From: JANXVY01 sp040080145
Lineage (GTDB): Bacteria > Pseudomonadota > Alphaproteobacteria > Rhizobiales > Hyphomicrobiaceae
Direction: 5' to 3'
Assembly: GCA_040080145.1 (NCBI GenBank)
Contig: JBEBJA010000257.1
Coordinates: 1-28,414, forward strand
Length of the DNA: 28,414 nucleotides
The first letter of the stretch is position 1; each line of letters begins with the position of its first letter. The translations under genes and the position numbers were made by a program. The notes beneath the pieces are model-generated. The model had not been told where the DNA came from. It worked only from the letters and a program-made list of their open reading frames with translations, and did no database searches. Shown here one piece after another: positions 22,205-28,414 of this stretch.

Positions 22205-22540
22205 AAATAAAGTGGAGGGCTTCCTGTTGCCCGGTGCCCTCCGGACCGCGCCTAACCCGGCTAGGGGCTAGGGCTTAGTTTCAGGCTTTTGGCACTGCAT
22301 TAAGCAGCGACAGCGGCCTCAGCGTAGTTGTCATTTGCAACTATTCTGGATGGTCCGATGACGGTGGTACCATGCCGAACGAAAGATAGCCCTTTACACC
22401 CTCGTCGATCCTAGTTCGCCCCCATCAGATGCCGCCGCAAAACGCAGGCAGCGGCATGTGGTGGAGGCGCCGGGTACCGCCCCCGGGTCCGAATGGCTTA
22501 TTACGACGTCCATTTATCGCTATAGCCGGACGAATCCGGC
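22205..22540 (-). ncRNA. ssrA: Two-piece (permuted) tmRNA
   Basis: Rescues stalled ribosomes and tags nascent chains for proteolysis. On the minus strand the acceptor piece comes first: T-arm CCGGG-GGCGGTA-CCCGG and acceptor strand CGCCTCC ending in ACCA at 22459. A 35-base spacer follows with hairpin arms ATGCCGC/GCGGCAT. The coding piece begins GGGGGCG at 22423, which pairs with CGCCTCC to rebuild the acceptor stem. The resume codon GCA at 22338 starts ANDNYAEAAVAA, ending at TAA 22302-22300. CGACG in the coding piece can pair with CGTCG in the acceptor piece. The outer ends are estimates: 22540 from the promoter, 22205 from the closing GGAGGGC/GCCCTCC hairpin. Confidence 0.93.
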
Positions 22541-22546
22541 ACACTC

Positions 22547-22552
22547 ACTATA
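22547..22552 (-). promoter_or_regulatory. Likely -10 element of ssrA
   Basis: TATAGT on the minus strand lies 7 or 8 bases before the predicted RNA start. The matching -35 region is not clear: a T-run occupies that position. Confidence 0.45.
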
Positions 22553-22641
22553 GGTGGGAACGCGATGAAAAAAAAGGGTGTCGAAACATCTGTTGGTTAG
22601 GATCGTTGACTACACAGCTGAGACGGACAACCTAAAACGAG

Positions 22642-23448
22642 ATGAACGGGCACAAAAACATGCAGGCGATGATGGAAGCTTCCCCCGAACTTGTACCGCA
22701 AGTCCCTCAGCCTCCACAGCAATACGCGATGTTTCGCGGTCCATCCGCCTACGCACCCAAGACGCCGTGGAGCCCGCTGGGTGGCATTGGCGGGTCGCTG
22801 GGAATCTTTGCCGGTGCCGTTCTGGCCGTTGGTGCGACGATGTTCGCGGCACCGCTTTTGAGCATGACGCCTGAAAGTGTCTCCTTCGCCATCGTCGCAA
22901 CGCTGGTCCAGCAAGTCGCCATGATTGGCCTGACGTGGTTTGCCGCGACCCGCTACGGCGGACCGGCCGTCGATGTTCTGGCCTTGCGCGCGCCGGCCCA
23001 GGGCTTCAAATCCTACTGGGTGTCGCTCCTGCTTCTGGCATTCGTCACGGTTGCCATGAGCATCCTGATCCATCTGTCCGGTTTCCCCGTCGACAAAAGC
23101 GACATCAAGATCTTCGAGTCGATGTTCAAGTCGGACTGGTGGTGGCTCGCCGTCATCCTGGTTGGCATCGGCGCCCCCCTGTCGGAGGAATTCCTCTGCC
23201 GCGGCTTCCTGTTTTCGGCCCTTGCCAACTCGCGCATCGGCCCTTTGGGTGCCGCCACCGTCACGTCGCTCGGCTTCGCGCTGGCCCACCCCTATTCGAT
23301 CCTCGCCGTCACCCAAGTCTTCGTCATCGGCATGCTTTTCTCCTGGATGTTGATCCGCACCGGCAGCCTTCGCGTGACAATGGTGTGCCATTCGATCTTC
23401 AACACGCTACAAGCCGTGATGTTGATGAATGGCGTAAACACCCCCTGA
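22642..23448 (+). CDS. CPBP-family intramembrane metalloprotease
   Basis: A 268-residue multi-pass membrane protein of the CPBP (CAAX protease/bacteriocin-processing, ABI) family. The three conserved motifs are present: EEFLCRGFLF (about residue 181), FALAHP (about 215) and CHSIFN near the C-terminus, together supplying the glutamates, histidines and asparagine of the metal site. A cytoplasmic Pro/Gln-rich N-terminus precedes the first membrane segment. ATG 22642 is used; ATG 22660 is possible. The gene is divergent from ssrA across about 100 bases. The substrate is unknown. Confidence 0.88.
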   Translation: MNGHKNMQAMMEASPELVPQVPQPPQQYAMFRGPSAYAPKTPWSPLGGIGGSLGIFAGAVLAVGATMFAAPLLSMTPESVSFAIVATLVQQVAMIGLTWFAATRYGGPAVDVLALRAPAQGFKSYWVSLLLLAFVTVAMSILIHLSGFPVDKSDIKIFESMFKSDWWWLAVILVGIGAPLSEEFLCRGFLFSALANSRIGPLGAATVTSLGFALAHPYSILAVTQVFVIGMLFSWMLIRTGSLRVTMVCHSIFNTLQAVMLMNGVNTP

Positions 23449-23462
23449 CGCGGACCCATCCT

Positions 23463-24785
23463 ATGCCCCACACGGCTACCACGAACGCCCTCGACGCCTA
23501 TTGGATGCCGTTCACGGCCAACCGTGCCTTCAAGGCCAACCCGCGCATGATCTCGGGTGCATCCGGCATGCACCTCACGACCCCCGATGGCCGCACTGTC
23601 CTCGACGCGACCTCGGGCCTATACTGCGTCAACGCCGGTCATGGCCGCTTTGAAATCACCACCGCCATTCAGCGCTCCGCAGCGACCCTCGACTACGCCC
23701 CAGCGTTCCAGTTCGGCCACCCCGCCGTCTTCGAATTGGCCTCCCGCCTCACGCTTCTGGCCCCCGGCGACCTCAACCACGTCATGCTCGCGACCTCTGG
23801 TTCGGAGGCCGTCGAAACCGCCCTCAAGATCGCGCTCGCCTACCACAAAGCCCGGGGCGAAGGCGGCCGCACCCGCCTCATCGGCCGCGAACGCGGCTAC
23901 CACGGCGTCGGCTTCGGCGGCATTTCCGTCGGCGGCATGGTCGCCAACCGCAAGGCCTTTGGCACCATGCTGGCGGGCGTCGATCACCTTCCTGCGACCT
24001 ACAACCGCGACCAGCAGGCCTTCACCATCGGCGAACCCGACTGGGGCGCGCACCTCGCCGACGACCTGACTCGCCTCATCGGCCTCCACGACGCCTCGAC
24101 CATTGCCGCCGTCATCGTCGAACCCGTCGCCGGGTCGACCGGCTGCTTGCCGCCGCCCAAGGGCTACCTAGAACGCCTCCGCAAGCTGACTGCAGATGCC
24201 GGCATCTTGCTCATCTTCGACGAAGTCATCACCGCCTTCGGCCGCCTAGGCCATGCCTTCGCCGCCGAGCGCTACGGCGTCGTCCCCGACATGATCTGCT
24301 TTGCCAAAGGCGTCAGCAACGGCGCAGTCCCCTTGTCCGGCGTCCTTGTCCGCTCCCCCATCTACGACGCCCTCATGACCGGCCCCGAACACATGGTCGA
24401 GCTATTCCACGGCCACACCTACTCGGGCCACCCGCTCGCCGTCGCCGCTGGCTTAGCAACTCTCGACATCTACCGCGACGATTGCCTCTTCGAACGCGCC
24501 CGCGCTCTCGAACCCCGCTTCGCTGAAATCATGATGACCCTGAAAGGCGCGCCCCACGTCGCCGACATCCGCACCATCGGACTCATGTGCGGCATCGACC
24601 TGACGCCCGATCCTACTAAGCCCGGCGGCAAAGGCTTCGCCCTCATGGACCACACCTTCCGCGAAGCAAACCTCTACGTCCGCGTCGGCGGCGACACGGC
24701 AATCGTCGCCCCCTCCCTCATTGCTACCGAGCAAGACCTCCTCCAAATCCGCGACCACCTCGCCCGCTCCCTCGCCGCAATCTAA
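23463..24785 (+). CDS. Class III aminotransferase, omega-amino acid:pyruvate type
   Basis: PLP enzyme of 440 residues. Signatures are SGSEAVETALKIALAYH, RGYHGVGFGGISVGG, EPVAGSTGCLPPPKGYLERL, LLIFDEVITAFGRLG with the cofactor Asp, FAKGVSNGAVPLSG with Lys282 as Schiff-base lysine, and FHGHTYSGHPLAVAAGLATL. The pattern is closest to beta-alanine/omega-amino acid:pyruvate aminotransferases, but substrate specificity cannot be settled by eye. ATG 23463 begins 15 bases after the protease stop codon, so the two may be co-transcribed. Confidence 0.93.
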   Translation: MPHTATTNALDAYWMPFTANRAFKANPRMISGASGMHLTTPDGRTVLDATSGLYCVNAGHGRFEITTAIQRSAATLDYAPAFQFGHPAVFELASRLTLLAPGDLNHVMLATSGSEAVETALKIALAYHKARGEGGRTRLIGRERGYHGVGFGGISVGGMVANRKAFGTMLAGVDHLPATYNRDQQAFTIGEPDWGAHLADDLTRLIGLHDASTIAAVIVEPVAGSTGCLPPPKGYLERLRKLTADAGILLIFDEVITAFGRLGHAFAAERYGVVPDMICFAKGVSNGAVPLSGVLVRSPIYDALMTGPEHMVELFHGHTYSGHPLAVAAGLATLDIYRDDCLFERARALEPRFAEIMMTLKGAPHVADIRTIGLMCGIDLTPDPTKPGGKGFALMDHTFREANLYVRVGGDTAIVAPSLIATEQDLLQIRDHLARSLAAI

Positions 24786-24849
24786 TGACTTGAATCTATC
24801 AGGCAACTTTTTTGCCGCGCTTTGACGCCGTAAGCGGTGCAATCTCTTC

Positions 24850-24940
24850 CTTCACGGCCGCAGGCCGTAGGGGAGCAAGGCGACCCGGCGTGAGCGCCGC
24901 CCTCGCGGAGGCGCCATAGCGCCGTGAGCGCAATGAAATC
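24850..24940. repeat. Single copy of the two-hairpin repeat family
   Basis: ACGGCC-GCA-GGCCGT, then GGGGAGCAAGGCGACCC, then GGCG-TGA-GCGCC and further GC palindromes. The linker matches the array at 16501 (GGGAGCAATGCGACCC), while the flanking stems differ in sequence yet stay paired. The rest of 24786-25060 contains no gene that I can support. Confidence 0.65.
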
Positions 24941-25060
24941 GCCACCCTAGGTTGCACAACCCGAATACCTGTTCAAAACCTCACCGCCATCATTGCCTCG
25001 AATCACGCGCCAGCGTGTGCTGGCTGCAAATTGAGTCGGAATCGGCGAGCCACAAAAATC

Positions 25061-26764
25061 ATGACGATACACCTGACCCCGCTACCCCACGAAGGTCCAA
25101 CCGTTAGCCCTGTGTCCGCGCAGCGCAACGCGGTCCCCGCAAACGCGGCATCTCATATCTTCGTCGGCTCGGCCATCGCCATCGTCGGCCTTGCCGTTGC
25201 AATGTTCGCCGGTTTCCAACTCGCACTTCCGCCGCTGGTGGCCGTGATCGTAGGGCTGGCGTTCGCCATCGGCGCTGGCTTTCTTCATGTCCGCCTCGCC
25301 CGTCCGGCAGCCCCGCGCGCACTCGCGCCCAAACCCTCCCGTCAGCCCGCCCGTCGCACGCCCACGCTGGACACCCCCCGCCAAGCCACACCATCCCTTG
25401 ATGCCGCGCCGCTGCCCCCGGTCGAGACCTCCCCCGCAACCGTCGAGCCGAGCGACCTCGCGCTGGCCCTGCTCGCAAGCCTCAACGCATCAGCGGAGTC
25501 AAAGGCAGCGTCCGAGCCCGAGCCGCAGCCTGAGCCGGGTGAGTGGACCTGGGCCCTTGCTGCCCAACTGAAGCCTCAGTCAGCCGTCGTTAGCTCAAAC
25601 ACCGAGCCGGTCCACATTCCCGGACCTCCACCTGTTTCAGCCGCTCGCGTGCACGCTGACGAAGCCGAGACCGAATTCCAGCGCGTCGAGCGTCTCGTCA
25701 AGCGGCTGGCCGACAACGTCAATCAGCTTCAGGCTATGCGCCAGGCCCAGTCTGCTGGCCACCAAGACGGCGAACAATTGACCATGTTCGACGAACCGGG
25801 CGATCCGAACCTGCAACTGGAAGCCTCCATCAACGCATTGCGTCGCGCCAACGCCGCTCATCCCATTGTGGAAGCAGCCCCTGCCGAGAACGCTACGCCC
25901 CCCGCACCTGCCGCAGTCCCCGATATGGCATGGCCCAAACCTGCGCCTGTCATCGCGCGCGATCCCCACATGGACAGCCAGCGCAGCAACATCTTGTCCG
26001 CCCTCAATGCGCAGCGCATCGACGTCTATCTTGAGCCGATCCTCGACTTGGCCGATCAACGTCCGCAGCACTACGAAGTCTCGATTGCGCTGCGAACCTT
26101 CGGCGGCCACGCCATCGACCTGACCCACGCTGCCAACGACTTGAGCGGCACCGGCCTCCTGCCGCTGATCGACCAAGCCCGCATCGCACACGCAGCCAAC
26201 GTCGCCCGGCGCTTGGCCGATCGCGGCAAGAACGGCGCAGTCTTTGCCGAATTGAACGGCGAAACCCTCGACGACGGCGGCTTCCAGGAAACCTTCGCCA
26301 ACGACACCATTTCCGTTGGCGCATTCCCTGGCCAGCTCGTCCTGACGCTGCCACAAGCTCACGTCGCAACCTTCACCACAGCCGACTGGCATACTCTTGC
26401 CCGTCTGCGGGAAGCAGGCTTCGGCTTTGCCTTGTCCGATGTGACCAACCTCGACATGGACTTCCCCCGCCTGCGCGACGCCGGTTTCGTGTTTGCCCGC
26501 CTCGACGCCGAAACCTTCCTGATCGGCCTGCCAACCTCCGATGGCGTGGTACCTCCCGCCGACATCTGCCGCCATCTCGCGACGTCAGGCCTCATGCTGA
26601 TCGTGGGCGGCATCCTCGAAGACCACCAGCTCGCCCGCATCTTCGGCTTCGGTGTGCTGTTTGGTCAGGGCCGTCTGTTCGGCGGCCCCCGTCCCATGAA
26701 GCAGGAACAGGGCGTAGCACCGCAGTACGCTTACGCCGCCCAGCTTGCGGCTCCGGCAGAATAA
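25061..26764 (+). CDS. Membrane-anchored protein with degenerate EAL domain
   Basis: A 567-residue protein. Two hydrophobic segments near the N-terminus (HIFVGSAIAIVGLAVAMFAG and LPPLVAVIVGLAFAIGAGFL) form a membrane anchor, then comes a long Pro/Ala/Glu-rich cytoplasmic linker, a coiled-coil stretch (ETEFQRVERLVKRLADNVNQLQ), and a C-terminal EAL fold starting at IDVYLEPILDLA. The EAL motif reads VSI, the DDFG loop reads SDVTN, and other catalytic acids are replaced, so cyclic-di-GMP hydrolysis is not expected. The layout recalls the flagellar c-di-GMP receptor TipF of Caulobacter, but no flagellar gene is nearby. A TTG 30 bases upstream is a less likely start. Confidence 0.8.
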   Translation: MTIHLTPLPHEGPTVSPVSAQRNAVPANAASHIFVGSAIAIVGLAVAMFAGFQLALPPLVAVIVGLAFAIGAGFLHVRLARPAAPRALAPKPSRQPARRTPTLDTPRQATPSLDAAPLPPVETSPATVEPSDLALALLASLNASAESKAASEPEPQPEPGEWTWALAAQLKPQSAVVSSNTEPVHIPGPPPVSAARVHADEAETEFQRVERLVKRLADNVNQLQAMRQAQSAGHQDGEQLTMFDEPGDPNLQLEASINALRRANAAHPIVEAAPAENATPPAPAAVPDMAWPKPAPVIARDPHMDSQRSNILSALNAQRIDVYLEPILDLADQRPQHYEVSIALRTFGGHAIDLTHAANDLSGTGLLPLIDQARIAHAANVARRLADRGKNGAVFAELNGETLDDGGFQETFANDTISVGAFPGQLVLTLPQAHVATFTTADWHTLARLREAGFGFALSDVTNLDMDFPRLRDAGFVFARLDAETFLIGLPTSDGVVPPADICRHLATSGLMLIVGGILEDHQLARIFGFGVLFGQGRLFGGPRPMKQEQGVAPQYAYAAQLAAPAE

Positions 26765-26766
26765 CG

Positions 26767-26786
26767 GGCTGGAGCGCGCTCCAGCC
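26767..26786. terminator. Perfect palindrome after the EAL gene
   Basis: GGCTGGAGCGCGCTCCAGCC is a 20-base perfect palindrome two bases after the stop codon. It can form an 8-bp stem with a GCGC loop. No T-run follows, so termination may need Rho. Confidence 0.5.
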
Positions 26787-27026
26787 GCAGTCGAATCATA
26801 CCACCGCTCCCTCTGGTCAGGCCCTCCCGCGTCATCGGCTGCATTCAAACGGCACGGCACGGATTATCCTTGCTCCCTGCGATAAGTCGCTGAAAATACA
26901 CTCGCACGTCCGTGGTCAGCTTAGGGAATAAGAGCATACGACACACGTTATAAGGGTATTGCCAGCGTGCGTTGGTGATCCCTTTTTGCGTTTTCGTGTC
27001 CCCGGCCCAAGCGAGAGAGTCCAACC

Positions 27027-27485
27027 ATGCAATTTTCGATAAACAATTCCCTCCTCCACCGCCTCCATCGTGCGTCGCAGGTCACCTCGGAACGCCTGTC
27101 CACCGAGCTTGGCGACACGCGGCTCACCTCGCGCCAGCTCGTCGTTATGGCGTCGATCGCCGCCGACGAAGGCGCCAGCCAGACTGCAATAGGCGCAGCG
27201 ACCGGCATTGACCGCTCGACCATGTCGGACGTCATCCGCCGCCTGAGCAAGCAAGGTCTCGTCGCCCGCAAGCGCACCAAGGACGACGCCCGTACCTACG
27301 CTATCAAACTGACCGAGGAAGGCACCCGTGTGCTCCAGGCCGCCCGGCCCGTGATGGAGCGCGTCGAAGCCAACATGCTTGCGGCGATCTCGCCCCAAGA
27401 CCGCGTCGACCTCATCACCCTCCTAGGCTCCCTCATTGAGCAAGGCGGACAGCCCCAACCTGGTGTCCCCGCCGTCCGGTCGTAA
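27027..27485 (+). CDS. MarR-family transcriptional regulator
   Basis: A 152-residue winged-helix protein. The MarR core is seen in LTSRQLVVMASIAADEGASQTAIGAATGIDRSTMSDVIRRLSKQGLV followed by the wing RKRTKDDARTYAIKLTEEG and a C-terminal dimerisation helix (ARPVMERVEANMLAAI). ATG 27027 is preceded by GAGAG. Its target is not obvious: the upstream EAL gene and the downstream HAD gene lie on the same strand, separated by palindromic or repeat sequences, and the 240-base leader holds no clear paired operator. Confidence 0.92.
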   Translation: MQFSINNSLLHRLHRASQVTSERLSTELGDTRLTSRQLVVMASIAADEGASQTAIGAATGIDRSTMSDVIRRLSKQGLVARKRTKDDARTYAIKLTEEGTRVLQAARPVMERVEANMLAAISPQDRVDLITLLGSLIEQGGQPQPGVPAVRS

Positions 27486-27499
27486 GGCAAGCACTCTAA

Positions 27500-27533
27500 C
27501 CCTCCCCCCTGTGGGGAGGGTTAGGGTGGGGGT
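27500..27533 (+). repeat. Dispersed repeat family A, copy 5
   Basis: CCCTCCCCCCTGTGGGGAGGG followed by TTAGGGTGGGGG, 15 bases after the MarR stop codon. Confidence 0.75.
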
Positions 27534-27631
27534 AGCTCCGTCCCTCGGGGTGGTCCCGAACAAACTCGCAGCCCTTCCCCCATTGGCGCAATCCTGTTAG
27601 GCCACGAAAAGCCAAACAGGATCCTCGCGCC

Positions 27632-28414
27632 ATGATCGACATCGTCACCTCTATCGCCCCAATCGCTGCAGGCAAGAAGGCCTGGTTCGTCGACATCTGG
27701 GGTGTGATGCACAACGGCATCGCCCCCTTCGACAGCGCGGTCGAGGCCTGCCGCACCTTCCGCCAGCACCATGACGGCATCGTCGTCCTCGTTTCCAACG
27801 CCCCGCGCCCCAACGCCGCCGTCCAAGCCCAGCTCGACCGCTTGGGCGTCGCCCGCGAGGCCTACGACGCCATTGTGTCTTCCGGCGACACGTCCCGTTC
27901 CCTCATCGCAGCGCTTGACGGCGCGCCAATCTTCCACCTTGGCCCCGACCGCGACCTGACCCTCTACGAAGGCCTCGACGTCACTATTGCCAGCCCCGCC
28001 GAAGCAGAGACTATCGTCTGCACCGGCCTGTTCGACGACGAAACCCAAACCCCCCGCGACTACCTCAAAGCCCTCACCGCCTGCGCCGCCCGCAACGTCC
28101 CCATGATCTGCGCCAACCCCGACCTCGCCGTTGAGCGCGGCGGCAAAATCATCCCTTGCGCCGGAGCCGTCGCCGCCCTCTACGAAGACCTTGGCGGTAA
28201 AGTCGCCTACGCCGGCAAACCCCACCTGCCGATCTACGAAGCAACCTTCGAACTCCTCAACGAACTTGCCGGCCGCCCGGTTGCCAAATCCGAAATCCTC
28301 GCCATCGGCGACGGCGTCAAAACCGATATCGCCGGAGCAGCCCTCGCCGGCCTCCCCTCCCTCTACATCGCCAGCAACGTCCACCTAGCCGGCAGCGCCC
28401 TAACCCCCCAATCC
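27632..28414 (+). CDS. HAD-superfamily class IIA hydrolase, 3' end outside window
   Basis: Open from ATG 27632 to the last base (261 codons, no stop). HAD motifs are FVDIWGVMHNG (nucleophile Asp), VSNAPRP (motif II Ser), KPHLPIY (motif III Lys) and IGDGVKTDIAGA (motif IV Asp pair). The WGVMHNG variant and overall layout match the TIGR01459 group of alphaproteobacterial HAD-IIA hydrolases, which I recall as often lying next to ribF. The substrate is undefined, and nothing past the window end can be judged. Confidence 0.92.
   Translation, partial: MIDIVTSIAPIAAGKKAWFVDIWGVMHNGIAPFDSAVEACRTFRQHHDGIVVLVSNAPRPNAAVQAQLDRLGVAREAYDAIVSSGDTSRSLIAALDGAPIFHLGPDRDLTLYEGLDVTIASPAEAETIVCTGLFDDETQTPRDYLKALTACAARNVPMICANPDLAVERGGKIIPCAGAVAALYEDLGGKVAYAGKPHLPIYEATFELLNELAGRPVAKSEILAIGDGVKTDIAGAALAGLPSLYIASNVHLAGSALTPQS

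Noticed and set aside
22562..22600. Short frame beginning ATGAAAAAAAAGGG
   Set aside because: Only 11 codons, overlapping the ssrA promoter region, with no supporting context.

Overview
This is a GC-rich chromosomal segment of an alphaproteobacterium, most likely of the order Hyphomicrobiales (Rhizobiales). Four things point there: a circularly permuted two-piece tmRNA gene, an alpha-type SspB, a Nudix-related NadQ/NrtR regulator beside nadABC, and the run bamE / ubiquinol-cytochrome c chaperone / yceD / plsX / fabH / ihfA / merR. I cannot name a genus. Most genes are core housekeeping genes. I saw no tRNA, rRNA, CRISPR array, prophage or transposase.

Layout. 1-1073: 3' part of hslO (Hsp33), running in from before the window. 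1074-1876: a gene-poor mosaic with a palindrome, a long imperfect hairpin, a dispersed repeat, a decayed HigB/HigA-type toxin-antitoxin remnant and a second, diverged copy of the last 25 codons of hslO. 1877-7462 (minus): nadQ-like regulator, nadA, nadB, nadC and a small unknown gene; a perfect inverted repeat lies just upstream of nadA. 7523-9677 (minus): ygfZ, tag and an HD phosphohydrolase. 9869-11194: dihydroorotase. 11277-12164 (minus): bamE and a small unknown gene. 12390-17646 (plus): bc1 chaperone, yceD, plsX, fabH, ihfA, merR, with an array of structured repeats between ihfA and merR. 17747-20510: Sfp-type phosphopantetheinyl transferase, then, on the minus strand, a membrane protein and fumC. 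20739-22540 (minus): a lipoprotein, sspB and ssrA (tmRNA). 22642-28414 (plus): CPBP membrane protease, class III aminotransferase, a degenerate EAL protein, a MarR regulator and a HAD hydrolase cut by the window end.

How the genes work together. nadA-nadB-nadC make nicotinate mononucleotide from aspartate, and the adjacent regulator probably represses them through the inverted repeat before nadA. plsX, fabH, the phosphopantetheinyl transferase and the YceD protein relate to acyl-chain and phospholipid synthesis. ssrA tags stalled nascent chains, and its neighbour sspB should deliver those tagged chains to ClpXP. pyrC, fumC and ygfZ belong to central metabolism.

The unusual content is between genes. 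At least four small palindromic repeat families are scattered here. One copy lies inside a reading frame, and one abuts the broken toxin gene. The best candidates for a second look are the duplicated hslO tail around toxin-antitoxin debris, the predicted NAD operator, the ssrA-sspB pair, and the two-hairpin repeat family whose stems vary while its linker stays constant.
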